NCBI RefSeq assembly: GCF_030159255.1
Contig: NZ_BSCT01000010.1
Coordinates: forward strand, 1 to 64,000
Origin: Bradyrhizobium sp. SSBR45G
Lineage (GTDB): Bacteria > Pseudomonadota > Alphaproteobacteria > Rhizobiales > Xanthobacteraceae
Reading direction: 5' to 3'
Length of the DNA stretch: 64,000 nucleotides
Part shown: piece by piece, positions 20,899 through 29,702 of the stretch
How positions within the stretch are numbered: position 1 is the first letter of the stretch
Layout: every line of letters starts with the position of its first letter
Notes under the pieces: generated by a model
Seen by the model: only the letters and a program-made list of their open reading frames with translations
What the model was told of the DNA's origin: nothing
Databases searched by the model: none
Made by a program: the position numbers and the translations under genes

Positions 20899-21336
20899 AT
20901 GTCCCCCCTCTCCTCCTCCTGGCAACTCTGGGCTCTGCTGTCGGCGCTGTTCGCCGCACTGACGGCGATCTTCGCCAAGGTCGGCGTCGAGGGCATCAAC
21001 TCCGATCTCGCCACCCTGATCCGCACCACGATCGTGCTGGTGACGCTGGCCATGATCCTGTTTGCGACTGGGCAGCTCACGAGCCCCGGACCGATCTCGC
21101 CACGAAGCTGGCTGTTCCTGACGCTGTCGGCGCTCGGCACCGGCGCGTCCTGGCTGTGCTATTTTCGCGCGCTCAAGCTCGGGCCGGCCACCCTGGTAGC
21201 ACCGATCGACAAGCTCAGCGTCGTGCTCGTCGCGTTGTTCGGCGTCGTCTTCCTCGGCGAACGGCCGTCGCCGCAGGGCTGGATCGGTATCGCAATGATC
21301 GCGGCCGGCGCCGTCCTGATCGCGATCAAGGGCTGA
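20899..21336 (+). CDS. Single-domain EamA transporter (small DMT)
   Basis: A 145-residue inner-membrane protein with about five hydrophobic segments, equal to one EamA repeat: WALLSALFAALTAIFAKVGV, LIRTTIVLVTLAMILFATG, the motif WLCYFRALKLGPATLVAPID, LSVVLVALFGVVFLGERPS and GIAMIAAGAVLIAIKG. Single-repeat DMT proteins usually dimerise. The substrate is unknown. ATG 20899 is preferred over TTG 20896. The stop codon (21334-21336) directly abuts the stop of the convergent DMT gene. Confidence 0.85.
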   Translation: MSPLSSSWQLWALLSALFAALTAIFAKVGVEGINSDLATLIRTTIVLVTLAMILFATGQLTSPGPISPRSWLFLTLSALGTGASWLCYFRALKLGPATLVAPIDKLSVVLVALFGVVFLGERPSPQGWIGIAMIAAGAVLIAIKG

Positions 21337-22236
21337 CTACACGGCGATCAACAGCGCCACGCCGGCCACGATCAGTCCGATGCCGCAGAGCTCGCGCAGC
21401 GAGACCGGCTGCTTGAACGAGTAGTACGACACGGCTTGCGCGAACAGCACCTCGATCAGCGCCAGCGTGCGGACGTTCGCCGCCGCGGTCAACGCAAACG
21501 CCAGGAACCAGAATTGCGAGGCAAACGCGCCGACGAAGCCGGCCAGCATTGACGGGCGCCACAGCGACAGGATCCCACGCAGGATGTCCGGCGCCCGCGC
21601 CAGCAGATAGACGGTGAGAATCAGCGTCTGCGTGAACAGGCCCCAGACCAGGGTGGTGGACGCCGCCGTGACGAAGGAGACGCCTTCGACGTTGATGATG
21701 GCGCCGCGGAAGCCGACGGCCGATAGTGCGAACGCCGCAGCAGCGACCAGCCCGGTGACCGTCGGCTTCAACTCGGCAAAGCTCTTTTCGCCACCCGGCC
21801 GCAGCGCCGTGATGACGACGCCGATGGTGGCGATCAGGATCGCGACCATCTTGGGCACCGAGAGCGGATCGCCGAGAAAGACGAAGCCGAAAATGGCGGT
21901 CTGGATCGCCTCCGTCTTCAGATAGGCCGTGGTCACGACGAAGGACCGGTCGGTCATCGCCAGCAGCATCAGTCCGGTGCCGATGATCTGGCTGAGCGCG
22001 CCGAGCAGCAGCCACGGCCAGAACGCGGCCGACGGCCACGGCAGGCGATCGCCGGTCGCCAGCAGCACCGCGGTCAGGAACACCAGCGAGAACGGAAACC
22101 CGAACAGGAAGCGGATGTTGGTCGCGCCCCAGGTGCCGAGCTTCGCCGTCAACGACCGCTGCATCGCATTGCGCGCGACCTGACCGGCCGCGGCCACCAG
22201 CGTGAAGGGAATCCAGAGCGAGGTGATCGAGAACAT
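21337..22236 (-). CDS. DMT/EamA family transporter
   Basis: A 299-residue inner-membrane protein with about ten transmembrane segments in two EamA repeats. Repeat one ends TDRSFVVTTAYLKTEAIQTA with FVFLGDPLSVPK; repeat two ends NVRTLALIEVLFAQAVSYYS with GIGLIVAGVALLIAV. ATG 22236 (MFSITSLWIPF) was chosen because the first membrane segment starts there; the longer frame adds an Arg-rich 25-residue extension. Probably a metabolite exporter; the substrate is not evident. It is convergent with the single-domain EamA gene with no base between the stops. Confidence 0.87.
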   Translation of the reverse strand: MFSITSLWIPFTLVAAAGQVARNAMQRSLTAKLGTWGATNIRFLFGFPFSLVFLTAVLLATGDRLPWPSAAFWPWLLLGALSQIIGTGLMLLAMTDRSFVVTTAYLKTEAIQTAIFGFVFLGDPLSVPKMVAILIATIGVVITALRPGGEKSFAELKPTVTGLVAAAAFALSAVGFRGAIINVEGVSFVTAASTTLVWGLFTQTLILTVYLLARAPDILRGILSLWRPSMLAGFVGAFASQFWFLAFALTAAANVRTLALIEVLFAQAVSYYSFKQPVSLRELCGIGLIVAGVALLIAV

Positions 22237-22396
22237 GCGGGGCACGGAGCGGCTGTGAGGGCCGGCCACCGTGACCAGCGCGGCGCGCCGGGTCAACCGT
22301 GCAGGCGGCAATTCAGCCGCATGTCAGGATTGCAATGGGCGTCAGGGGCGGCACTGCGCCTCCTGCGTTTTGTGGTAACCTCGCGCAACAAAGACG

Positions 22397-22433
22397 GTGT
22401 CGTCCCTGCGAACGCAGGGACCCATAGCCACCG
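22397..22433. repeat. Dispersed palindrome, 5' flank of the GIY-YIG gene
   Basis: GTGTC then GTCCCTGCGAACGCAGGGAC and CCATAGCCACCGG. It is the inverted copy of the units at 22757-22827 and 23018-23088. It ends 44 bases before the ATG of the GIY-YIG gene. Confidence 0.9.
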
Positions 22434-22476
22434 GCTTCGGTTGTTTTCGACAATCCATCCAAGTGATGGTGCGGCA

Positions 22477-22758
22477 ATGTACTACGTCTATATTCTGGCG
22501 AGCGGCCGTCACGGCACACTTTATATTGGCGTGACCAACTCGATCCAGATGCGCCTTCAACAGCACCGCGACGGCCACGGCTCACAATTCGTCAAGAAGT
22601 ACGGAGTCTTCCGCCTCGTCTACGTCGAAACCTATGCCACCGCCGAAGAAGCGATCACCCGCGAGAAGCAGCTCAAACGCTGGAAGCGCGACTGGAAAAT
22701 CGAGCTGATCGAGCGCGACAATCTCGAATGGCGCGATCTCAGGGACCTGATCTGCTAG
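22477..22758 (+). CDS. GIY-YIG nuclease family protein
   Basis: A 93-residue protein consisting of one GIY-YIG domain of the UPF0213/YhbQ type. MYYVYILASGRHGTLYIGVT shows the tandem YVY...YIG signature; the helix R-x3-H (MRLQQHRDG), the basic Lys-rich KKYGVFRLVYVE and the helical TAEEAITREKQLKRWKRDWK complete the fold, with the metal-binding Glu near EEAITRE. Small proteins of this kind are predicted DNA endonucleases; cellular function is mostly unknown. The frame is open upstream to 22255, but that part is only a translated palindromic repeat. The gene is flanked on both sides by inverted copies of that repeat, and its stop codon TAG overlaps the first bases of the downstream copy. Confidence 0.85.
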   Translation: MYYVYILASGRHGTLYIGVTNSIQMRLQQHRDGHGSQFVKKYGVFRLVYVETYATAEEAITREKQLKRWKRDWKIELIERDNLEWRDLRDLIC

Positions 22759-23088
22759 CGTGCCCCAAACCACTCCCTGTGGTTATGGGTCCCTGCGTTC
22801 GCAGGGACGACACCGGTTATGGGGTGAGGGGCGGGCTGCACCGACGACACCACGGGTGAGACCGGCGAAAGGAACAAGGCTGTCGTCCCGGGCAAGCCCG
22901 GTGACGCGAAGCGTCAGCGGGCGCAGACCCGGGACCCATACCGCGTGATCTGTCTTGAGGCAGGATAGACGTTGAACCTCTCGCGCGACGGTAGGCCCGC
23001 TATCGACCTGATCCCCCAGCGTGCCCTGAACTGCTCCCTGGGGTTATGGGTCCCTGCGTTCGCAGGGACGACACCGGTTGTGGAGTGA
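22757..23088. repeat. Repeat array: two 71-bp direct copies around an inverted hairpin element
   Basis: Copies 22757-22827 and 23018-23088 are equal in length and agree at about 64 of 71 positions, each centred on GTCCCTGCGTTCGCAGGGAC. Between them 22881-22964 is another element with CCCGGG arms around the inner hairpin GACGCGAAGCGTC and the phrase CCCATACCGCGTGAT. The 353-base gap between the GIY-YIG gene and ubiG holds no gene. Confidence 0.9.
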
Positions 23089-23111
23089 CATACGGGCAGA
23101 ATCAGAGCTGA

Positions 23112-23882
23112 TCACACCATCTGCTCGGCCACCATCATGTAGTTCACGTCCATGTCGGACGACAGGCTCCAGCGGTCGGCGAAGGGGCTGTAGACGACGC
23201 CGCTCTGCTCGGTGATGACGAGGCGGTTGTCGAGCAGGTGTTTCGTCAGCTCGTCCGGGGTGACGAACTTGCTCCATTCATGCGTGCCGCGCGGCAGCCA
23301 GCGCAGCACATATTCGGCGCCGACGATGGCGAGTGCAAAACTCTTCCAGTTGCGGTTCAGGGTCGAGACCACCATCATCCCGCCCGGCTTCAGCACGGCG
23401 GCGCAGCGGCCGAGAAAGGCGCCGACGTCGGTGACGTGCTCGACGACCTCCATCGCCAGCACGATGTCGAAGCGCTCCCGCGGGTCCATCTCCTCGATCG
23501 TGGTGCAGCGGTAATCGATCGAGAGGTGCCCCTTCTCGGCGTGGAGCCTGGCGGCGGCGATGTTGCTGGCGGAGGGATCGACGCCGACCACCTGCGCGCC
23601 GAGCCGCGTGAACGGCTCGCACAACAGCCCCGCGCCACAGCCGATGTCGAGCATCCGCAGACCCGAGAGGCAGTTGAGGCTCTTGGCGTTGCGCTCGAAC
23701 TTCCGGCAGGCGGCGTCGCGAATGTAGGTCAGGCGCAGCGGGTTGATCTTGTGCAGGGGCGCCATCTTGCCCTTGGGATCCCACCAGGTCTCGGACAGTT
23801 TCGAGAACTTGGCGATCTCCGAGGGATCGACGGTCGAGCCCGGAGAAGCGGGGGTGCTGCGGGAATCCTGAGGCATTGTCAT
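23112..23882 (-). CDS. ubiG: Ubiquinone biosynthesis O-methyltransferase UbiG
   Basis: UbiG, 256 residues, methylates both hydroxyl groups formed during ubiquinone ring synthesis, using SAM. Motif I is MLDIGCGAGLLCEPFTRLGA near residue 77, then VVGVDPSASNIAAAR and the post-motif FDIVLAMEVVEHVTD. N-terminal EIAKFSKLSETWWDPKGKMA and PLHKINPLRLTYI are diagnostic of UbiG. It stands on the minus strand upstream of a repeat array and is convergent with the GIY-YIG gene. Confidence 0.96.
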   Translation of the reverse strand: MTMPQDSRSTPASPGSTVDPSEIAKFSKLSETWWDPKGKMAPLHKINPLRLTYIRDAACRKFERNAKSLNCLSGLRMLDIGCGAGLLCEPFTRLGAQVVGVDPSASNIAAARLHAEKGHLSIDYRCTTIEEMDPRERFDIVLAMEVVEHVTDVGAFLGRCAAVLKPGGMMVVSTLNRNWKSFALAIVGAEYVLRWLPRGTHEWSKFVTPDELTKHLLDNRLVITEQSGVVYSPFADRWSLSSDMDVNYMMVAEQMV

Positions 23883-23923
23883 CGCTGAATACTCAATGGT
23901 CTGATCTAACGCGCCGTGAAGGG

Positions 23924-24391
23924 CTAGCGTGCCGTGATGGCGTTCCGGAACGCCAGCGGCTCTGCGATGGTCGAAATGGTTTCCTTGCCTTCACCCACAC
24001 CCAAGATGGTGACGTCACCGTAGTTGAGAATCCGTCCCATGATGGTCTGGTTCACGTCGACGCTCTCGACCTTGTCGAGCGCCATTTCGAAGGTACGGCG
24101 CTTGATGAAACCGGTTTTGTGGACCACGCGGCGGTTGGTGACGTCGGTCTCGGTGGTCAGCCGGTGGAACCAGGCCCGGACCGTCCAATACAGCGAGACC
24201 AGGGCGATCACGGCCGCAGTGGCCAGGCACAGCATCACGAGGTTGTCGTTCAGGGTCATGCGGGAGAGGACGAGCAGTCCGAACACGACGATCCAGGCCC
24301 CGATCGCCGGAAGGTAGAAAACCCAGTGCGCATTGGTCGAATACAGCACCTTCTCTCCGGGTTGCAGGATCTCGTCGATGTAACGCGCCAT
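23924..24391 (-). CDS. Bacterial PH domain membrane protein
   Basis: A 155-residue protein with two adjacent membrane segments (WVFYLPAIGAWIVVFGLLVL and LVMLCLATAAVIALVSLYW) followed by a bacterial PH domain (formerly DUF304): TETDVTNRRVVHKTGFIKRR, TFEMALDKVESVDVNQTIMG and ILNYGDVTILGVGEGKETIS. The family sits on the inner face of the membrane; function is unknown. The 40-base gap to ubiG suggests possible co-transcription. It is divergent from lysC. Confidence 0.85.
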   Translation of the reverse strand: MARYIDEILQPGEKVLYSTNAHWVFYLPAIGAWIVVFGLLVLSRMTLNDNLVMLCLATAAVIALVSLYWTVRAWFHRLTTETDVTNRRVVHKTGFIKRRTFEMALDKVESVDVNQTIMGRILNYGDVTILGVGEGKETISTIAEPLAFRNAITAR

Positions 24392-24537
24392 TCCAAGCCT
24401 CTACCTCACCCTGTCACCACAAGGAACCGTCTTGCCCCCGGCCTCCGCGCTATGTATACGCGCGTTTCGGCGGGCGCGCCTCCGGTTTCGCGCTGGGCCG
24501 GTCAACTTATCCTCCTGATGGGAATGAGCGCGTCGTC

Positions 24538-25794
24538 ATGGGTCGCCTCGTGCTGAAATTCGGCGGCACATCCGTCGCCAACATCGACCGCATCCGCAAC
24601 GTCGCGCGCCACGTCAAGCGCGAGGTCGATGCCGGCCACGAGGTGGCGGTCGTGGTCTCCGCGATGTCCGGCAAGACCAACGAACTGGTGGCCTGGTGCA
24701 CCGAAGCCTCGGCGATGCACGACGCGCGCGAATACGACGCCGTGGTGGCCTCGGGCGAGCAGGTCACGTCCGGCCTGCTGGCGATCGTGCTGCAGGGCAT
24801 GGGCATCCAGGCCCGCTCATGGCAGGGCTGGCAGATCCCGATCAAGACCAGCGACGCCCATGCCTCGGCCCGCATCGTCGACATCGACGGCTCCGAGCTG
24901 GTCAAGCGGTTCCAGGAGCGCAAGGAGGTCGCGGTCATCGCCGGCTTCCAGGGCATCAACGCCGACACGGGGCGAATCACCACGCTCGGCCGCGGTGGCT
25001 CGGACACCTCGGCCGTGGCGATCGCCGCCGCCATCAAGGCCGACCGCTGCGACATCTATACCGACGTCGACGGCGTCTACACCACCGACCCCCGCGTCGT
25101 GCCGAAGGCCAAGCGGCTCGACAAGATCGCCTTCGAGGACATGCTGGAGCTGGCGTCCCAGGGCGCCAAGGTCCTGCAGGTCCGCTCGGTGGAACTGGGC
25201 ATGGTCCACAACATGCCGATCTTCGTCCGCTCCTCATTCGACAAGCCCGAGGATATCGACCCGCACGCCAACCAGCCGCCGGGGACGCTGATCTGCAGCG
25301 AGGAACAAATCATGGAAAATCACGTCGTCACCGGCATCGCCTTCTCCAAGGACGAGGCCCAGATCTCGGTGCGCCAGATCGAGGACAAGCCGGGCGTCGC
25401 CGCCTCGATCTTCGGGCCGCTGGCGGATGCCAACATCAATGTCGACATGATCGTCCAGAACGTCTCCGAGGACGGCAAGACCACCGACCTCACCTTCACC
25501 GTGCCGGCCACCGACTACAACCGGGCCCGCGAGACGATCGCCGCCGCCAAGGACAAGATCGGCTACCAGCGATTGGATACCGCGACCGACGTCGCCAAGG
25601 TCTCGGTGATCGGCTCGGGCATGCGCAGCCATGCCGGCGTCGCGGCCCAGGGTTTCGCGGCGCTGGCCGCCCGCAACATCAACATCCGCGCGATCACGAC
25701 CTCCGAGATCAAATTCTCGGTGCTGATCGACGCCGCCTATACCGAGCTGGCCGTCCGCACGCTGCATACCCTCTACGGACTGGACCAGGCCTAG
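24538..25794 (+). CDS. lysC: Aspartate kinase
   Basis: Aspartokinase, 418 residues, phosphorylates aspartate as the first step to lysine, threonine and methionine. The N-terminal kinase domain starts VLKFGGTSVANIDRI (Lys and Gly-rich ATP site), with VVVSAMSGKTNELV and the substrate motif RGGSDTSAVAIAAAIKAD. Two C-terminal ACT domains (about 265-418) begin VTGIAFSKDEAQISVRQIED and VSVIGSGMRSHAGVAAQGFA, so it is likely feedback-regulated by lysine and/or threonine. It is monofunctional, with no homoserine dehydrogenase fused. An internal ATG at residue 260 region (ENHVVTGIAF) could make a separate beta subunit as in Bacillus; unproven here. Confidence 0.96.
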   Translation: MGRLVLKFGGTSVANIDRIRNVARHVKREVDAGHEVAVVVSAMSGKTNELVAWCTEASAMHDAREYDAVVASGEQVTSGLLAIVLQGMGIQARSWQGWQIPIKTSDAHASARIVDIDGSELVKRFQERKEVAVIAGFQGINADTGRITTLGRGGSDTSAVAIAAAIKADRCDIYTDVDGVYTTDPRVVPKAKRLDKIAFEDMLELASQGAKVLQVRSVELGMVHNMPIFVRSSFDKPEDIDPHANQPPGTLICSEEQIMENHVVTGIAFSKDEAQISVRQIEDKPGVAASIFGPLADANINVDMIVQNVSEDGKTTDLTFTVPATDYNRARETIAAAKDKIGYQRLDTATDVAKVSVIGSGMRSHAGVAAQGFAALAARNINIRAITTSEIKFSVLIDAAYTELAVRTLHTLYGLDQA

Positions 25795-25891
25795 AAAATT
25801 CTCCTCCGTCGCGTCCGATGTCCCGATTTGCAACAGCGGAACATCGGGCAGACGTGCGCGAAAATCGTTGACGCCGCCGCCGGTGGCAGGC

Positions 25892-25928
25892 GTTTTGCTT
25901 GGCAAAACAAGCCCTAATTCGCTATACG
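25892..25928 (+). promoter_or_regulatory. Hairpin and candidate promoter upstream of ptsP
   Basis: GTTTTGC / GCAAAAC form a 7-bp stem at 25892-25908. TTGGCA (25899-25904), an 18-base spacer and TATACG (25923-25928) could form a sigma-70 promoter overlapping the stem. The 301-base gap between lysC and ptsP shows nothing else clear. Confidence 0.35.
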
Positions 25929-26095
25929 CCTCGCAGGATGGCTGCCGCGAACTGTGCTCCAGTGATGATTGTCCTGATTCGGACCGGCACTCTCAGCGTG
26001 CGGCGGTGGTGAATCAAGAAAGCTGTTCGATTTCGCGAGTTTAGCGCCAGCGCGGCTGATCGCCGGGCTGGTCCCAGGAAGGGGGATTGTGCCAC

Positions 26096-28363
26096 ATGCG
26101 AAGCACGTCGGGAGGCCCCCGCGTCCTGCTCAGACGGCTTCGCGAGACCATGGCGGAGCAGGTCTCGGCGCAGGAGCGGCTCGACAAGATCGTGGTCCTG
26201 ATCGCGGCCAACATGGTCGCGGAGGTCTGTTCGGTCTATGTGCTGCGCGTCGACAATACGCTCGAGCTCTATGCCACCGAAGGTCTGAACCGCGACGCCG
26301 TCCATATCACGGTGATGAGCGCGCATGAGGGCCTGGTCGGCCTCGTCGCCAGCGAGGCCACCCCGCTCAATCTGAGCGACGCACACAGCCACCCCGCCTT
26401 CTCCTACCGTCCGGAGACGGGCGAAGAGATCTACCACTCCTTCCTGGGCGTGCCGATCCTGCGCGCCGGCAACACGCTCGGCGTGCTGGTGGTGCAGAAC
26501 CGCGCCAAGCGCACCTATGTCGAGGAAGAGGTCGAGGCGCTGCAGACCACGGCGATGGTGCTCGCCGAGATGATCGCCTCGGGCGAGCTCGCCGCGCTGG
26601 CGCAGCCCGGCGCCGAGCCGGCGGTCCGGCACTCCGTGCACAAGACCGGCGCGGTGCTGTCGGACGGCATCGCGCTCGGCCATGTCGTGCTCCACGAGCC
26701 GCGCGTCGTCGTCAACAACTACATCGCCGAGGACCTGCCGAAGGAGATCAAGCGGCTCGATGCAGCTCTCGTCAAGCTGCGCGCCGATCTCGACCGCATG
26801 CTGGAGCGCGGCGACGTCGCCGATGGCGGCGAGCATCGCGAGGTGCTCGAAGCCTATCGGATGTTCGCCAACGACCAGGGCTGGTCGCACAAGCTGCACG
26901 AGGCGGTGGCCACCGGCCTCACCGCCGAGGCCGCCGTCGAGCGCGTGCAGTCCGACACCCGCGCCCGCATGCTGCGCTCGACCGATCCCTATCTGCGCGA
27001 GCGCCTGCATGATCTCGAGGACCTCGGCTACCGGCTGCTGCGCCAGCTGGTCGGCCAGGACCACGCGCCGAGCCGCGAGCACCTGCCCGACAACGCCATC
27101 CTGATCGCGCGCGCGATGGGTCCGGCGGCGCTGCTCGACTACGACCGCAAGCGGCTGCGCGGCCTGGTGCTGGAGGAAGGCACGGCCAATTCTCACGTCG
27201 CGATCGTGGCGCGCGCGCTCGGCATTCCCGCGGTCGGCGAGGTGCCGAACGCGCCGGGCATCGCCGATCCCGGCGACGCCATCATCGTCGACGGCACCTC
27301 AGGCTCGATCTATGTGCGACCGTCGGCCGAGATCGAATCCGCCTATGCCGAGCGGGTGCGGTTCCGCGCCCGCCGCCAGGCGCAATACAGCGAGCTGCGC
27401 AACAAGCCCTGCAAGACCAAGGACGGCCAGCCGATCGAGCTGATGATCAATGCCGGCCTCGTGATCGACCTGCCCCACATCGAGGACACCGGCAGCGCCG
27501 GCATCGGCCTGTTCCGCACCGAGCTGCAGTTCATGGTGTCTGCGAGCCTGCCGCGCTCCAGCGACCAGCTGGCGCTGTACCGCACGGTTCTCGACGCGGC
27601 CGGCTCCAGGCCTGTCACGTTCCGGACACTCGACATCGGCGGCGACAAGGCGTTGCCGTACATGGAAACGGTGATCGAGGAGAATCCGGCGCTCGGCTGG
27701 CGCGCGATCCGCCTCGGGCTGGATCGTCCGGGCCTGTTGCGCGGGCAGATCCGGGCGCTGCTGCGCGCCGGCGGCGGCCGCTCGCTGCGCATCATGTTCC
27801 CGATGATCTCGGAGGTCGCCGAGTTCGATACTGCGAAGGCGATCGTCGAGCGCGAGCTGACCTATCTGCGCCAGCACGGCCACACGCTGCCGGAGCGCGT
27901 CGACGTCGGCACCATGCTCGAAGTGCCGGCGCTGCTTTATCAGATGGACGAGCTGCTCGCGAAGGTCGACTTCATCTCGGTCGGCTCCAACGACCTGTTC
28001 CAATTCCTGTTCGCGGTCGACCGCGGCAATGCCAAGGTCTCCGAGCGCTTCGACACGCTGTCGACGCCGATCCTGCGGGCGCTGCAGGAGATCGTGCGCA
28101 AGGCCAAGGCAGCCAAGCGGTCGGTGTCGCTGTGCGGCGAAATGGCGTCCAAGCCGATCGGCGCGCTGGCGCTGATCGCGCTCGGCTACCGCTCGCTGTC
28201 GTTGTCGGCGACCGCCCATGGCCCGGTGAAGGCGATGATCCTCGAGCTCGACGCCGCCAAGGCCGAGACGAAGATGGCCGAGTGGCTGGCGGCACCGGCC
28301 GGCAGCTTCTCGATGCGGCAGAAGCTGACCGAGTTCGCCGAGAGCGAAGGCCTCGCGCTGTAG
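26096..28363 (+). CDS. ptsP: Nitrogen-PTS phosphoenolpyruvate-protein phosphotransferase (EI-Ntr)
   Basis: EI-Ntr, 755 residues, takes phosphate from PEP and passes it to NPr and EIIA-Ntr, a regulatory chain sensing nitrogen and potassium state. Order: GAF domain (about 20-155), linker, EI N-terminal domain, the phosphohistidine swivel with GTANSHVAIVARALG (His367), and the PEP-binding TIM barrel with FRTELQFM, SVGSNDLFQF and SLCGEMAS (Cys680). The GAF domain separates it from sugar-PTS EI. ATG 26096 follows the purine-rich AGGAAGGGGGA by nine bases; TTG 26087 is the longer option. It follows lysC, an order I recall as usual in rhizobia. Confidence 0.96.
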   Translation: MRSTSGGPRVLLRRLRETMAEQVSAQERLDKIVVLIAANMVAEVCSVYVLRVDNTLELYATEGLNRDAVHITVMSAHEGLVGLVASEATPLNLSDAHSHPAFSYRPETGEEIYHSFLGVPILRAGNTLGVLVVQNRAKRTYVEEEVEALQTTAMVLAEMIASGELAALAQPGAEPAVRHSVHKTGAVLSDGIALGHVVLHEPRVVVNNYIAEDLPKEIKRLDAALVKLRADLDRMLERGDVADGGEHREVLEAYRMFANDQGWSHKLHEAVATGLTAEAAVERVQSDTRARMLRSTDPYLRERLHDLEDLGYRLLRQLVGQDHAPSREHLPDNAILIARAMGPAALLDYDRKRLRGLVLEEGTANSHVAIVARALGIPAVGEVPNAPGIADPGDAIIVDGTSGSIYVRPSAEIESAYAERVRFRARRQAQYSELRNKPCKTKDGQPIELMINAGLVIDLPHIEDTGSAGIGLFRTELQFMVSASLPRSSDQLALYRTVLDAAGSRPVTFRTLDIGGDKALPYMETVIEENPALGWRAIRLGLDRPGLLRGQIRALLRAGGGRSLRIMFPMISEVAEFDTAKAIVERELTYLRQHGHTLPERVDVGTMLEVPALLYQMDELLAKVDFISVGSNDLFQFLFAVDRGNAKVSERFDTLSTPILRALQEIVRKAKAAKRSVSLCGEMASKPIGALALIALGYRSLSLSATAHGPVKAMILELDAAKAETKMAEWLAAPAGSFSMRQKLTEFAESEGLAL

Positions 28364-28423
28364 CGGGCCGGTCGCGCGTCGCGTCTTCCGTCCGTATCGT
28401 TCGCTCCTAGATTAGATTGCATC

Positions 28424-29509
28424 ATGTCGTCGCTCCCCGAAGCCAAACTGGACGTTCTGCTCGCGCATCATGCCTCGCTGGAGGCGGAGCTGCTCGGCCA
28501 GGTCAACTCCGAGCGCTACGTGCAGATCACCCGCGAGCTCGCCGAGCTCAATCCGCTGATCGAGGCGGTGAAGGCTTATCGTGCGGGAGTCAAAGAACTC
28601 GCCGACACCGAGGCCCTGATCGCGGACCCGGCCACCGATGCCGAGATGCGCGCGATGGCCGAGACCGAGCGCGACGAGCTGGTCGCGCGCCGCGGCGAGC
28701 TGGAGCAGCAGATCCGCGTCGCGCTGCTGCCCAAGGACGCGATGGACGACCGCAACGTCGTGCTCGAAATCCGCGCCGGCACCGGCGGCGACGAGGCCTC
28801 GCTGTTCGCCGGCGACCTGTTCCGCATGTATGAGCGCTTCGCTGCCCTGCAGGGCTGGAAGGTCGAGGTGATCTCGGCCTCGGAAGGCACCGTCGGCGGC
28901 TACAAGGAAATCATCGCCGAGGTGCAGGGCCGTGGCGCCTTCGCCAAGCTGAAATTCGAATCCGGCGTGCATCGCGTGCAGCGCGTGCCCGATACCGAGA
29001 CGCAGGGCCGAATCCATACCTCCGCGGCGACGGTGGCCGTGCTGCCCGAGGTCCAGGATGTCGACGTCGACATCAAGCAGGACGATTTGCGCATCGAGAC
29101 CATGCGGGCGCAGGGCGCCGGCGGCCAGCACGTCAACAAGACGGAATCGGCAATCCGCATCACCCACATCCCGACCGGCATCGTCGTGATGATGCAGGAC
29201 AGCCGTTCGCAGCATAAGAACCGCGCCTCGGCGATGAACATCCTGCGCTCGCGCATCTACGACGCCGAGCAGCAGAAGCTGGACGCCGCGCGCTCGGCCG
29301 AGCGCAAGGAGAAGGTCGGTTCCGGCGACCGCTCGGAGCGCATCCGCACCTATAATTTCCCGCAAGGCCGCGTCACCGACCACCGCATCAACCTGACGCT
29401 CTACAAGCTGCCGCAGGTGATCGCCGGTGAGGCCTTGGGCGAGTTGATCGACGCGCTGACGACCGAGCACCAGGCGGCGCAGCTTGCGGCCCAGGGCGCG
29501 GCGGCGTGA
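28424..29509 (+). CDS. prfA: Peptide chain release factor 1
   Basis: RF1, 361 residues, recognises UAA and UAG and triggers peptide release. The universal GGQ is at residues 233-235 within [20 protein letters not shown]. The anticodon-like PxT-type loop lies in the region around [20 protein letters not shown]. The C-terminal end [20 protein letters not shown] is characteristic. It lies 60 bases after ptsP and is followed, after a repeat-filled gap, by prmC, whose product methylates the glutamine of the GGQ. Confidence 0.97.
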   Translation: MSSLPEAKLDVLLAHHASLEAELLGQVNSERYVQITRELAELNPLIEAVKAYRAGVKELADTEALIADPATDAEMRAMAETERDELVARRGELEQQIRVALLPKDAMDDRNVVLEIRAGTGGDEASLFAGDLFRMYERFAALQGWKVEVISASEGTVGGYKEIIAEVQGRGAFAKLKFESGVHRVQRVPDTETQGRIHTSAATVAVLPEVQDVDVDIKQDDLRIETMRAQGAGGQHVNKTESAIRITHIPTGIVVMMQDSRSQHKNRASAMNILRSRIYDAEQQKLDAARSAERKEKVGSGDRSERIRTYNFPQGRVTDHRINLTLYKLPQVIAGEALGELIDALTTEHQAAQLAAQGAAA

Positions 29510-29561
29510 GGCGCGACTGCGCGCTGCCGGAAACAATGCGACCCTGCCTCGCCACCCACGA

Positions 29562-29686
29562 TGTCGTCCCGGCGAACGCCGGGACCCATAACCACCGGCT
29601 TCAGTGGTTGTCACGGAAGGCAACTCCGACCGCCCGTCCCGCTCTTGCACGGCGTATGGATCCCCGCTTTCGCGGGGATGACCCGT
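29562..29686. repeat. Two dispersed palindromes between prfA and prmC
   Basis: 29562-29599 carries GTCCCGGCGAACGCCGGGAC followed by CCATAACCACCGG; 29653-29686 carries ATCCCCGCTTTCGCGGGGAT. They face each other around about 50 bases and end 17 bases before the prmC start, so they must be transcribed if prfA and prmC are one operon. Confidence 0.87.
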
Positions 29687-29702
29687 GGAGAGAGCGTTCG
29701 CG

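Noticed and set aside
22255..22476. N-terminal extension of the GIY-YIG protein
   Set aside because: It translates a palindromic repeat and unrelated sequence; the domain starts at MYYVYILAS.
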